A DNA stretch of 64,000 nucleotides from Ramlibacter tataouinensis TTB310 (GCF_000215705.1 NC_015677.1:2678001-2742000); one strand, 5' to 3'. Positions 35,904 to 45,128 are shown, counted from the stretch's first letter. A program made the numbers and translations. Notes: generated by a model not told the origin, from the sequence alone.

Positions 35904-37853
35904 TTGACCCCGCCCGACCACCAGGACCGCCCGCTGGCCGTATTGCTGCTGGAGGATTCGCGCTTCGATGCCGAGCTGCTGCGCGAGGCCTTGCTGGCCG
36001 CGTACCCCCAGGCCCGGCTGGAGGTCGTGCGCGACGAGGAAGGGTTCGAGCAGGCCATCGCGCGCGGCGGCTGGGACCTGATCCTGTCCGACTACGAGCT
36101 GCCCGGCTTCTCCGGCGCGGCCGCACTGGAGATGGCGCGCCAGCACGCGCCCGAAGTGCCGTTCATCTTCGTCTCGGGCGTGATCGGCGAGGACAACGCG
36201 GTCGAGATGCTCAAGCGCGGCGCCACCGACTACGTCAGCAAGAGCCGCATGAACCGGCTATCGCTGGTGGTGGACCGCGCGCTGCGCGAGGTGGCGCAAC
36301 GCACCGGGCGCGAGTCGGCCGAGACCCGCCTGCGCGAGGCCAACGAGGTCTACGCCCGGGTGGTGGACTCGCTGCGCAACTACGCCGTCATCCTGCTGGA
36401 CACGCGGGGCATGATCCGTTCCTGGAACGCGGCCGCCCGCGACATCTTCGGCTTCGAGCGCGAAGAGCTGGTCGGGCGGTCGGCCGAGGTGCTGTTCACC
36501 CCCGAGGACCGGCAGGCCGGGACTTTCCAGGCCGAACTGCGCGACGCGCTGCGCAAGGGCAAGGCCGACGACAACCGCTGGCTGATGCGCAGCGACGGCC
36601 TGCGGCTGTGGGCCGAGGGCGTGGTGATGCCGCTGTACGACGACGCCCGGCACCACAGCGGTTATTGCAAGGTGGTGCGCGACGCCACTGCCGAATACCG
36701 CGCCGCCGAGGCGCTGCGCGCGGCCAAGGAGCAGGCCGAGCGCGCCAACCAGGCCAAGGACCGCTTCCTGGCCGTGCTGTCGCACGAGCTGCGCACGCCG
36801 CTCACGCCCATCGCCACCGCCGCCAGCCTGCTGGAGCGGACCGCCACGGTGCCGGACAAGTACCGCGAGCTGCTGCCCATGATCCGGCGCAACGTGGCGC
36901 TGGAGGCGCGGCTGATCGAGGACCTGCTGGACCTGACGGCGATCTCGGCCGGCAAGGTGAGCCTGCGGCTCGGGCCGGTGGACATGCACCGGCTGGTGCA
37001 CGGGGTGGTCGACATGGTGTCCGAGCAGATCGCCGAGCGCCAGCTGCGCCTGACGCTGGAGCTGCGCGCGCCCAATCCCATGGTCCAGGCCGACGAGGCG
37101 CGCATCCAGCAGGTGGTGTGGAACCTGCTGCGCAACGCCATCAAGTTCACGCCGCACGGCGGGCAGGTGGTCGTGCGCACCGAGTCCGACCGGCGCTGGT
37201 TCACCCTCGGCTGCACGGACACGGGCATCGGCATCGACCCCGAGGCGCTGCCGCGGATCTTCCAGGCGTTCGAGCAGGCCGACCAGGAGGTGTCGCAGCA
37301 CTATGGCGGGCTGGGCCTGGGCCTGGCCATCGCGCGCGGCCTGGTGGCCGAGCACAAGGGCGAACTCTGCGCCAGCAGCCAGGGCCGCGGCCATGGCGCG
37401 ACGTTCACCCTCAAGCTGCGCACCCTGGCTGCCGCGGATGTCGTCCAGACCGACGCGCCGGGCGAGTCGGATGCCGAGAGCCGCGAGGCCGGCCATCGGC
37501 TGCTGCTGGTGGAGGACAACATCGACGCGGCCGAGACCATGATGATGCTGCTGGAGGACTACGGCTACCAGGTCACCCATGCGCCCACCTGCGCCGCCGC
37601 CCTGCAGGCCGCGCGCGAGAAGGAGTTCGACGTGGTGCTGACCGACCTGGGGCTGCCCGACGGCAGCGGCATCGAGGTCGGGCGCCAGCTCAGCGCCAGG
37701 CTGCCGGTGGTCGCCCTCAGCGGCTATGGCGCCTCGCAGGACCTGCAGCGCTCGGCCATGGCGGGCTTCGCCGGCCACCTGGTCAAGCCGGCCGACCCCG
37801 ACACCATCCACACCATGCTGCAGAAGGTGCTGGAGGAGCGGTATCTCTCCTGA
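35904..37853 (+). CDS. Hybrid histidine kinase (REC-PAS-HisKA-ATPase-REC)
   Basis: Cytosolic two-component protein of 649 residues. N-terminal receiver (VLLLEDSRFDAELLREAL; Asp in LILSDYELPGFSG), PAS domain (about 145-265; YAVILLDTRGMIRSWNAAA), phospho-acceptor His in AVLSHELRTPLTPIATAASL, ATPase domain (NLLRNAIKFTPHGG, TDTGIGIDPEALPRIFQAF, GGLGLGLAIA) and C-terminal receiver (LLLVEDNIDAAETMMML; Asp in VVLTDLGLPDGSG). Receivers at both ends suggest a phosphorelay hub taking input from the phytochrome branch. The start appears to be TTG at 35904 since the ATG at 35893 reads straight into a stop. Same direction as bphP. Confidence 0.9.
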   Translation: MTPPDHQDRPLAVLLLEDSRFDAELLREALLAAYPQARLEVVRDEEGFEQAIARGGWDLILSDYELPGFSGAAALEMARQHAPEVPFIFVSGVIGEDNAVEMLKRGATDYVSKSRMNRLSLVVDRALREVAQRTGRESAETRLREANEVYARVVDSLRNYAVILLDTRGMIRSWNAAARDIFGFEREELVGRSAEVLFTPEDRQAGTFQAELRDALRKGKADDNRWLMRSDGLRLWAEGVVMPLYDDARHHSGYCKVVRDATAEYRAAEALRAAKEQAERANQAKDRFLAVLSHELRTPLTPIATAASLLERTATVPDKYRELLPMIRRNVALEARLIEDLLDLTAISAGKVSLRLGPVDMHRLVHGVVDMVSEQIAERQLRLTLELRAPNPMVQADEARIQQVVWNLLRNAIKFTPHGGQVVVRTESDRRWFTLGCTDTGIGIDPEALPRIFQAFEQADQEVSQHYGGLGLGLAIARGLVAEHKGELCASSQGRGHGATFTLKLRTLAAADVVQTDAPGESDAESREAGHRLLLVEDNIDAAETMMMLLEDYGYQVTHAPTCAAALQAAREKEFDVVLTDLGLPDGSGIEVGRQLSARLPVVALSGYGASQDLQRSAMAGFAGHLVKPADPDTIHTMLQKVLEERYLS

Positions 37854-37911
37854 GGGGTGGTGACCCTGCGGGGCGCCTCGCCTTCCCCGTCAGTGGGACA
37901 ATCCCGCCGAC

Positions 37912-40497
37912 GTGGACTCCACCCCCATCGATTCGCTGTCCGGTGCCGATGCCCGCCAGGCCCCGGCCGCCCTGGCCGCCGCCCTCGCGCCGCCGGCCGC
38001 ACCCGGCCACCATGACGAGCTGCGCGGCAGCGCATCGCCCGCGGCGGCTACGCCGGCGGCGGGCCAGCCGCTGACGCCGGCCTGGAGCCGGTTCTTCCAG
38101 CACCTGGGAACGGACGGCTTCGCCGACCTGGACCGGCGCACCGCCCACGTGGCGCGCCAGGTGCGCGACAACGGCGTCACCTACAACGTGTATGCCGACG
38201 CCAACGGCCCGCAGCGCCCCTGGTCGGTGGACCTGTTCCCGCTGATCGTCACGCCCCAGAGCTGGCAGCAGATCGAGACCGGCGTGCTGCAGCGCGTGCG
38301 GCTCATGGAAGGCCTGATGGCCGACGTGTACGGCCCGCAGCGCCTGCTGGCGGCCAACCTGCTGCCGCCGGCGCTGGTGCACGGTCACTCCGGCTACCTG
38401 CGGCCGCTGCACGGCGCGCGGCCGGCGGGCGGGCGCTTCCTGCACATCGCCGCGTTCGACCTGGCGCGCGGGCCCGACGGCCAGTGGTGGGTGGTGTCGC
38501 AGCGCACCCAGGCGCCCTCCGGCCTGGGCTACCTGCTGGAGAACCGGCTGCTGATCTCGCGCCTGTTCCCCGAAGCCTTCGGCGAGCTCAGGGTGCAGCG
38601 CCTGGCAGCCAGCTACCGCGCGCTGGTGGACAGCCTGCGTGCGACAAGCCCGGCCGCGGGCGAGGAGCCGCGCGTGGTGCTGCTCACGCCCGGTCCCTAC
38701 AACGAGACCTACTTCGAGCATGCCTACCTGGCGCGCTACCTGGGCCTGACCCTGGTGGAAGGCAGCGACCTCACGGTGCGCGGCGAGCGCCTGTACCTCA
38801 AGACCCTGCAGGGCCTGGAGCCGGTGCACGGCATCCTCAAGCGCCTGGACGACGAGTTCCTGGACCCGCTGGAGTTGCGCCACGACTCGCGCCTGGGCAT
38901 GCCCGGGCTGCTGCAGGCGATCCGCGCCGGCCACGTGCTGGTGGCGAACGCGCCCGGCTCGGCCTTCCTGGAGTCCACCGCCCTGCTCGGCTTCCTGCCC
39001 GCGCTGTCGCGCGAGCTGCTGGGCGAGGAGCTGCGCCTGCCCTCGCTGGCCACCTGGTGGTGCGGCGAGCAGGCGGCGCTGGAAGCGGCGCTGCCGCAGC
39101 TGGCGGCCGGCGTGGTCAAGCCCACCTACCCCGGCGCCGGCGCGGTGCCGGGCCGCTCGCTGTCGCGCAGCGAACTCCAGGAGGTGGCCGACCGCATCGT
39201 GCGCCAGCCGGAGGACCACACGGTGCAGGCCTGGATGCCGCTGTCGCAGATGCCCACCTGGAGCGGCGGGCGCCTGGCGCCGCGCTCCCTGGTGCTGCGC
39301 GTGTTCGCGGTGGCCGACGGCGACCAGGGCTGGCGCGTGCTGCCGGGCGGCCTGACGCGCATTGCCGGCACCGCCGACGGCGACGTCGCCTCCATGCAGA
39401 GCGGCGGCAGCAGCGCCGACACCTGGGTGCTGACCGAAGGCGAGGTGGACACCACCACGCTGCTGCAGTACGAGCAGCCGGCCGCCTCCTTCGCGCACCA
39501 CCAGCGGGTAGTGACCAGCCGCGCCGGCGAGAACCTGTTCTGGCTGGGCCGCTATACCGAGCGCACCGAGAACACCGCCCGGCTGGCGCGCCTGGCGCTG
39601 GAAAGCCTGAACGGCGAGGACCAATCCTCGCTGCCGCTGCTGGCCTGGCTCAGCGATCTGGCGGCCGAGCATGGCTTGGTGCTGCCCGCCGTGCCCCCGG
39701 CCACCCAGTCGCGCCGGGTGTTCGAGCGCTCGCTGGTCGCGACCCTGGCCGACACGCGCACCGCCACCAGCGTGGGTTTCAACCTGCGCGCATTGCACCA
39801 GGCCGCGGCCGCGGTGCGCGAACGCCTGTCGCTGGAGCAGTGGAACCTGGTCCAGCAGGCCGAACAGGCGTTCTTCCGCGGCTGCGCGCTGTCGGCGGGA
39901 GACGGCGACTACTCCTCGGTGGAAGCGCTGCGCGTGCTGGAACAGCTGTCCGGCCACACCGCGGCCATGACCGGCGCGCAGACCGACCGCATGACGCGCG
40001 ACGACGGCTGGCGGCTGCTGTCCACCGGCCGCCACCTGGAGCGCCTGGGCTTCCTGGCCACGGCCCTGGCCCTGGCCTTCGACCACGGCGCCGTCGCCGA
40101 CGAAAGCGGCTTCGAGGCGGTGGTGGCGCTGTTCGACAGCACCATCACCTTCCATGCGCGCTACCAGAAGCGCCACGACATCGCCGCCCTGCTGGACCTG
40201 CTGGTGCTGGACGGCGAGAACCCGCGCTCGCTGGGCTGGGTCGCCACCAGCCTGCGCGGCCGCCTGGCCCGGCTGGCGGGCTCGGCCCCGGGCGAGCTGC
40301 CCGCCATCGCGCACACCGTACCCGACCCGCAGGCCTGGTCGCTGGCCGCCTTGTGCGAGCGCGACGCGGCCGGCCGCCACGCCCGGCTGCTGGAGCTGCT
40401 GGGGCGATGCACCGACGCGGCCTACCAGCTGTCGGACGAGCTCACCGCCCGCTACTTCATCCACTCGGCCGACACGCGCCACAGCGTGGGCGCCTGA
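37912..40497 (+). CDS. Fused circularly permuted ATP-grasp and alpha-E protein
   Basis: 861 residues that combine in one chain the two proteins encoded separately at 11264-13722. N-terminal half (about 60-530) is the ATP-grasp ligase-like unit (VTYNVYADANGPQRPWSVDL, VLLTPGPYNETYFEHAYLA, KRLDDEFLDPLELRHDSRLG, VVKPTYPGAGAVPG). From about 535 the alpha-E unit begins with SRAGENLFWLGRYTERTENT. The start is a GTG at 37912. The stop shares a base with the transglutaminase start (TGATG). Predicted to form amide bonds on an unknown substrate; the pairing with a transglutaminase is the recurring family context. Confidence 0.92.
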   Translation: MDSTPIDSLSGADARQAPAALAAALAPPAAPGHHDELRGSASPAAATPAAGQPLTPAWSRFFQHLGTDGFADLDRRTAHVARQVRDNGVTYNVYADANGPQRPWSVDLFPLIVTPQSWQQIETGVLQRVRLMEGLMADVYGPQRLLAANLLPPALVHGHSGYLRPLHGARPAGGRFLHIAAFDLARGPDGQWWVVSQRTQAPSGLGYLLENRLLISRLFPEAFGELRVQRLAASYRALVDSLRATSPAAGEEPRVVLLTPGPYNETYFEHAYLARYLGLTLVEGSDLTVRGERLYLKTLQGLEPVHGILKRLDDEFLDPLELRHDSRLGMPGLLQAIRAGHVLVANAPGSAFLESTALLGFLPALSRELLGEELRLPSLATWWCGEQAALEAALPQLAAGVVKPTYPGAGAVPGRSLSRSELQEVADRIVRQPEDHTVQAWMPLSQMPTWSGGRLAPRSLVLRVFAVADGDQGWRVLPGGLTRIAGTADGDVASMQSGGSSADTWVLTEGEVDTTTLLQYEQPAASFAHHQRVVTSRAGENLFWLGRYTERTENTARLARLALESLNGEDQSSLPLLAWLSDLAAEHGLVLPAVPPATQSRRVFERSLVATLADTRTATSVGFNLRALHQAAAAVRERLSLEQWNLVQQAEQAFFRGCALSAGDGDYSSVEALRVLEQLSGHTAAMTGAQTDRMTRDDGWRLLSTGRHLERLGFLATALALAFDHGAVADESGFEAVVALFDSTITFHARYQKRHDIAALLDLLVLDGENPRSLGWVATSLRGRLARLAGSAPGELPAIAHTVPDPQAWSLAALCERDAAGRHARLLELLGRCTDAAYQLSDELTARYFIHSADTRHSVGA

Positions 40498-41405
40498 TGC
40501 TGCTGCGGGTGGTCCACGAAACGGCGTACGACTACGCCCCGCCGGTGCGCACGGCGCAGCACATGGCGCATCTCAAGCCGGCGCACGACGACCGCCAGCG
40601 GCTGCTGCGGCACCGTCTGGAGGTGCTGCCCGCGCCGGCCCAGCTGAGCGAGGCGCTGGACGTGTTCGGCAACACCCGCTCCTTCTTCAGCCTGCAGGCC
40701 ACGCACGAGCGCCTGGCGGTGCGCGCCGACAGCCTGGTCGCTACGGCGGTGCCGGCCTGGCCGCAGGAAGGGCCGGCCTGGGAAACGGTGCGCGAGCGCT
40801 TGCGCTACCGCCGCGGCGGGGGGTTCGACCCGGCGGTGGAGTTCCAGTTCGGCTCGGCCTACGTGCCGCGCCACGAGGACTTCGCCGCCTACGCGCGCCC
40901 GAGCTTCACGCCGGGCCGCCCGCTGCTGGAGGCGGCGCGCGAGCTGATGGCGCGCATCCACCAGGACTTCCGCTACGAGGTGCAGGCCACCGACGCCAGC
41001 ACGCCGGCGCTGCAGGCGCTGGCGCTGCGCAGGGGCGTGTGCCAGGACTTCGCCCACGTGATGCTGGGCTGCCTGCGCAGCCTGGGCCTGCCGGCGCGCT
41101 ACGTCAGCGGCTACCTGCTCACGGCGCCGCCGCCGGGCCGCACGCGCCTGGTGGGCAGCGACGCCTCGCACGCCTGGGTGTCGCTGTACGTGCCGCAGGA
41201 GGACACCGGCAGCGGCGCCTGGGCCGAGCTGGACCCCACCAACAACCGCGCACCGGCCGAGGACTACGTGCGGCTGGCCGTCGGCCGCGACTATGCCGAC
41301 GTGTCGCCGGTGCGTGGCGTGATCCAAGGCGGCACACGGCACACGCTGCGCGTGGCAGTAACGGTGGAGCCGGTGGAAGCACCGCCGTCCGAGGTGCCGT
41401 CCTAG
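40497..41405 (+). CDS. Transglutaminase-like protein, short form
   Basis: 302 residues: N-terminal beta domain of the bacterial transglutaminase type (LRVVHETAYDYAPPVRTAQH, residues 3-85) and a cysteine-peptidase-like core with Cys182 in LALRRGVCQDFAHVMLGCLR, His225 in SDASHAWVSLYVP and Asp246 in AELDPTNN. No signal peptide. Coupled by TGATG overlap to the fused ATP-grasp/alpha-E gene. In other bacteria such enzymes may hydrolyse or exchange the amide product; unproved. Lacks the DUF2126 extension seen in the copy at 16268. Stop codon overlaps the convergent acetyltransferase stop through CTAG. Confidence 0.92.
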   Translation: MLLRVVHETAYDYAPPVRTAQHMAHLKPAHDDRQRLLRHRLEVLPAPAQLSEALDVFGNTRSFFSLQATHERLAVRADSLVATAVPAWPQEGPAWETVRERLRYRRGGGFDPAVEFQFGSAYVPRHEDFAAYARPSFTPGRPLLEAARELMARIHQDFRYEVQATDASTPALQALALRRGVCQDFAHVMLGCLRSLGLPARYVSGYLLTAPPPGRTRLVGSDASHAWVSLYVPQEDTGSGAWAELDPTNNRAPAEDYVRLAVGRDYADVSPVRGVIQGGTRHTLRVAVTVEPVEAPPSEVPS

Positions 41406-42475
41406 GCCCCCGGCTGGGTATCGGGCGCCAGCGGTGGCCGGCCGCGCAGGCGCCGCACCAGGGGGCGCAGGGGCGACTCGCGCAGCCAGTGGTGGGCGGC
41501 CTGCCCGGCGCGCAGCAGCGTCGCCAGTGGCGCCGGCCCGGCCAGGCAGCCTTCGGCCAGGGGCAGCTCGTGGTCGGCGAAGGTGCTCTTGTACGCTTCG
41601 TCCCCCTTGCCGAGGTCCAGCAGGGCATGGCCCTGCGCCGCCACGCCCTCGGCCACCCGCATCAGCAGCTGGAGGCCGGGCGAGTGGCGCGCGTGCGCCG
41701 TGTCGTACGCCGGGAGCCACCAGTGCCACACCCGGGCCGAGCACATGCCTAGACTGGCCGACACCAGCTGGTCGCCGGCCCACAAGGCGGAGAGCCGTCC
41801 GCCGAAGCCGGGGGTGTCGAGCCGCCAGATGTCTTCGAGCATCGCGCGCGCCCACGGCATGGCCAGCACGTCGCGAGCACCGGTGCGCCGGTACTGCTGC
41901 GACTTCAGGCGCAGCACCGTGTCAAAGACGGCGCGGCTGCTGCTGTGCAGCTCGAAGCGCAGCGGTCCGACCGCGCGCGCCAGCTTGCACGCCCCGCGAT
42001 CGAGCTCGCCTATACGCCGAACACCGGCCTGCAGCCGCCTGCGTTTGTACGCCTGGAAGCCTTGCGACAAGTCCAGCGCTGGCGAGGGCACGCGCCGCAC
42101 CCCAGGGATTGCCGGCGCCTGCGCCGCGCACAGGTGGTCGAAGCGCCAGAACACCAGGCCGGCGGCGCGCAGCAACTCGCCCCAGTCCCAGCGCGTCCCC
42201 GGCGCGGCGATCACGCCATGGTGGTCGGAGAACGGCCGGCCCGCGGGCTCGCCCAGCCCGTAGGGGCCCAGCTGGAACGGGAAGAACCCCACAGCGGGTC
42301 CGGCGCCCTGCTCCATGACCAGGATGCGGATGTCAGGACGGACCGAGCCCACGGCGCGCGTGAACTCGGGGCAGAAGTAGGGGCTGGCCAGTGCCTGATT
42401 ACTGAGTTGGAGGTCGCGCCAGCGGGCCTGGGCGGGCGCATCGAGTTCGTGGGGGCGGATGACTGATAGCTTCAT
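41402..42475 (-). CDS. GNAT-type acetyltransferase, CelD/BcsL-like
   Basis: 357-residue protein of the FemAB/CelD-like acyltransferase group. Conserved stretches include QALASPYFCPEFTRAVG near residue 30, GFFPFQLGPYGLGEPAGRPF, and in the C-terminal GNAT fold HARHSPGLQLLMRVAEGVAA followed by LLDLGKGDEAYKSTFADHE. CelD/BcsL proteins are linked to polysaccharide production. No signal peptide. Acceptor unknown. Start ATG 42475 is clear (MKLSVIRPHELDAPAQARW). Confidence 0.85.
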   Translation of the reverse strand: MKLSVIRPHELDAPAQARWRDLQLSNQALASPYFCPEFTRAVGSVRPDIRILVMEQGAGPAVGFFPFQLGPYGLGEPAGRPFSDHHGVIAAPGTRWDWGELLRAAGLVFWRFDHLCAAQAPAIPGVRRVPSPALDLSQGFQAYKRRRLQAGVRRIGELDRGACKLARAVGPLRFELHSSSRAVFDTVLRLKSQQYRRTGARDVLAMPWARAMLEDIWRLDTPGFGGRLSALWAGDQLVSASLGMCSARVWHWWLPAYDTAHARHSPGLQLLMRVAEGVAAQGHALLDLGKGDEAYKSTFADHELPLAEGCLAGPAPLATLLRAGQAAHHWLRESPLRPLVRRLRGRPPLAPDTQPGA

Positions 42476-42674
42476 CGGTTCACCACTCCATTGTGGTGCG
42501 CGCGTGGATGCATCAGACTACACGGCGCGCTCTCGGCAGAGCGCCGGCGGACGCGGTGGCGTCCTACAATTCCGACACGCTCCCCGGCCCGTCAGCTCCT
42601 TTCTTGATAGCTGCAGTCCCAGCGTTATCGAGCTTTGCCGGCGGATTTATTTCAAAAGATCGAAAGGGAAAACC

Positions 42675-43130
42675 ATGAGCATCGCCGACAAGCTCAAACA
42701 GCTCAATATCACCCTGCCGCCGGTGGCCACGCCCGCCGCCGCCTACGTGCCCTTCGTGCGCACCGGCAACCTGGTCTTCATCAGCGGCCACATCGCCAGG
42801 AAGGACGGCAAGCCCTGGGTGGGCCAGCTGGGCAAGACCATGGGGACGGAAGAAGGCAAGGCCGCCGCGCGCGCCATCGCCGTCGACCTCATGGGCACGC
42901 TGGCCGCGGCGGTGGGCGACCTGGACAAGGTCAGGCGCATCGTCAAGCTGATGAGCCTGGTGAACTCCACGCCCGACTTCACCGAGCAGCACCTGGTCAC
43001 CAACGGGGCCAGCGAGCTGTTCGGCCAGGTGTTCGGCGACAAGGGCGCGCATGCGCGCAGCGCCTTCGGCGTTGCGCAGATCCCGATGGGCGCCTGCGTC
43101 GAGATCGAGCTGATCGCCGAGGTCGGCTAG
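42675..43130 (+). CDS. RidA-family protein (YjgF/YER057c/UK114)
   Basis: Small trimeric enamine/imine deaminase-type protein, 151 residues. Family features: FVRTGNLVFISGHIARKDGK near the N-terminus, LMGTLAAAVGDLDKVRRIVK and the C-terminal ARSAFGVAQIPMGACVEIEL. The last motif has Ala-Arg-Ser-Ala-Phe instead of the RidA Arg-x-x-x-x-Pro with substrate-binding Arg, and spacing is that of the longer paralogue class, so deaminase activity is not guaranteed. AAAGGGA precedes ATG 42675. The 200 bp upstream show no gene. Confidence 0.88.
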   Translation: MSIADKLKQLNITLPPVATPAAAYVPFVRTGNLVFISGHIARKDGKPWVGQLGKTMGTEEGKAAARAIAVDLMGTLAAAVGDLDKVRRIVKLMSLVNSTPDFTEQHLVTNGASELFGQVFGDKGAHARSAFGVAQIPMGACVEIELIAEVG

Positions 43131-44281
43131 CCCCGCTTGTCGAACAGGTAGTGGGCCACGCCCCACTGCCGGCCACCCTCGAAGCCGAACAGCTCGGCGA
43201 CGGCCATGTAGAACATGCGCCAGCGCTGGAACCAGCGCTCGGCCTGGTCTGCGCCATAGGCCCGGCGGAAGACGGCCAGGATGGCCTCGCGCTCGCGGTC
43301 CATGCCCGCCAGCCAGGCGTTGGCGGTGCGCTCGTAGTGCTGGCCGCCGATCCACCAGCGCTGGCGCAGGCACAGGTCCTCCTGGAAGTGCAGGAACAGG
43401 TCGCTGCTGGGCATGAGCCCGCCGGTGAAGAAGTGCCGGGCCATCCAGTCACTGGCGTCGCGCGACTCAAAGTGGTAGGCCAGCGTTGGATGCGCGAACA
43501 CGTGCACCAGCATCTGCCCCTGCGGCGCCATCCACGAGGCCACGCGCTGGAACAGGTGGCGGTAGTTCTTCATGTGCTCGAACATCTCGACCGACACCAC
43601 GCGGTCGAAGCCGGCGTGCACGCCGCGCAGCGGGAACTGCGCCTGGGCCACGTCGGCCGTGACGATGCGCAGGTTGGTCAGGCCCCGCTGCGCCGCGCGC
43701 GCCTCGATGAAGCCGCGCTGGCCGTGGGAGTTGGACAGCCCGACGATCTGCGAATAGGGAAAGCGCTCGGCCAGCCACAGCGACAGTGAGCCCCAGCCGC
43801 AGCCCAGGTCCAGGATGCGCTGGCCGTCGCCGAGGCCGGCGCGCTGCGCGTACAGCTCCAGCATCGCCTCCTCCGCCTCGGCCAGCGTCTCGCCGCCGGT
43901 GGCGAAGTAGGCCGACGAGTACTTGAGCCGCGGGCCCAGGTGCAGCCGGAAGAACTCGGAGGGCACCTCGTAGTGCTGGGCGTTGGCTGCCTGCGTGTCG
44001 CGCGCGATGGGGCTGGCCCGCAGCTCCTCCACCAGCCGCGTGAAGCGGGCGCTGCGGGCCGCCGGGTCGGCCGCGCACTCCTCGGCCAGGCGGCGGCGCA
44101 TCAGGCCGCGCATCACGGCGCGGATCGCCGTGTCGGGCACCCAGGCCCGCTCGGCCGCCTCGATCATGCCGCCCACCAGCAGGGAGGACAGGCCGGACAG
44201 CGGCGCGGGGCCGGGTGGCGCCGGTTCGGCGGCAGCGGCGGCGGCGAATTCGACAGGTCGGGCGGCGATCGTCGGGTCCAA
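43127..44281 (-). CDS. Cyclopropane-fatty-acid-synthase-like methyltransferase
   Basis: SAM-dependent methyltransferase of the CFA/mycolic acid cyclopropane synthase family, 384 residues. The SAM site ILDLGCGWGSLSLWLAERFP is exact; NAQHYEVPSEFFRLHLGPRL and LKYSSAYFATGGETLAEAEE match the family, as does VVSVEMFEHMKNYRHLFQRV. It would act on membrane-lipid unsaturated acyl chains. The start is TTG at 44281, with AGGAG seven bases upstream; the longer frame starting at 44407 has poor composition. Co-directional with the DUF1295 gene 40 bp upstream, suggesting a joint lipid-modification function. Confidence 0.88.
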   Translation of the reverse strand: MDPTIAARPVEFAAAAAAEPAPPGPAPLSGLSSLLVGGMIEAAERAWVPDTAIRAVMRGLMRRRLAEECAADPAARSARFTRLVEELRASPIARDTQAANAQHYEVPSEFFRLHLGPRLKYSSAYFATGGETLAEAEEAMLELYAQRAGLGDGQRILDLGCGWGSLSLWLAERFPYSQIVGLSNSHGQRGFIEARAAQRGLTNLRIVTADVAQAQFPLRGVHAGFDRVVSVEMFEHMKNYRHLFQRVASWMAPQGQMLVHVFAHPTLAYHFESRDASDWMARHFFTGGLMPSSDLFLHFQEDLCLRQRWWIGGQHYERTANAWLAGMDREREAILAVFRRAYGADQAERWFQRWRMFYMAVAELFGFEGGRQWGVAHYLFDKRG

Positions 44282-44321
44282 GACAGTTCTCCTCGTCGGT
44301 GCTGTCCTGGCCTTACGCGGC

Positions 44322-45128
44322 CTAGAGCGTTTTGGTTTCGGCGAGGGCCGCGGGGGCACGCGGCGGCCAGGGGATGAGCGCGCTGGTGGTGCGGATGTAC
44401 TCCGCATAGCCGGGGCGCGTGCGGGCTGCCTGCGCCTCCGTCACCGGCAGGCCGGACAGCTTGAGCAGCAGGAAGGCCATGACCGCCGGTGGCAGCAGGG
44501 CCAGCCAGCCCCAGGCCGCGCCGAGGGCCAGCGGGACGTAGGCCGCCCAGTGCAGGCACTCGAAGAAGTAGTTGGGGTGGCGCGAGTAGCGCCACAGGCC
44601 GGCGCGGCACACCTGGCCGCGGTGGGCCGGGTCGCGCTTGAAGGCGGCGAGCTGGTGGTCCGCGACGGCCTCGCCGATCACGGCAACGATCCAGATCACG
44701 ACCGCCAGCACCAGCAGCGCGGCGTGCGGCCGGTCCATCCGCCCCATGGCGACCAGGGGTCCGAGCGACAGCAGCATGGAGAACACCGTCTGCAGCAGGA
44801 AGAAGCCCAGCATCCACCCATTGGCCGGCGCGCCGTGCTCCTCGCGCAGGCGGGTGTAGCGCCCGTCCTCCGGCTGCCCCTGCCCGCGGCGGTGGATGTA
44901 GGTGCCCAGGCGCAGGCCCCAGACGGCCAGCATGGTGCCGGCGAGAAGGCGCGTGGCCAGGTCACCCGGGCTGGCCCAGGCGTAGAACACGCCGATGCCG
45001 CCCAGCGACCAGGCCCACCAGGCATCGATGATGCTGGCGTTGCCGGTGCGCAGCTGCGCCGCCCAGACGGCGGTGAAGAGGAGCGCGAGGGCGAGCCAGG
45101 CGAGGAGGAAGGCGTGGGGAGCGGTCAC
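44322..45128 (-). CDS. DUF1295 membrane protein (steroid-reductase-like fold)
   Basis: Polytopic membrane protein of about 268 residues with seven hydrophobic helices. The C-terminal motif LWRYSRHPNYFFECLHWAAY and PGYAEYIRTTSALIPWPP are typical of DUF1295 and of isoprenylcysteine methyltransferase/steroid reductase relatives, which bind SAM or NADPH at this region. Encoded just upstream of the CFA-like gene on the same strand, hence probably acts on fatty acyl chains; reaction unknown. The GTG at 45128 was chosen because the upstream extension is not hydrophobic and overlaps the intergenic gap; no strong Shine-Dalgarno helps. Region 45129-45295 shows no gene. Confidence 0.82.
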   Translation of the reverse strand: MTAPHAFLLAWLALALLFTAVWAAQLRTGNASIIDAWWAWSLGGIGVFYAWASPGDLATRLLAGTMLAVWGLRLGTYIHRRGQGQPEDGRYTRLREEHGAPANGWMLGFFLLQTVFSMLLSLGPLVAMGRMDRPHAALLVLAVVIWIVAVIGEAVADHQLAAFKRDPAHRGQVCRAGLWRYSRHPNYFFECLHWAAYVPLALGAAWGWLALLPPAVMAFLLLKLSGLPVTEAQAARTRPGYAEYIRTTSALIPWPPRAPAALAETKTL

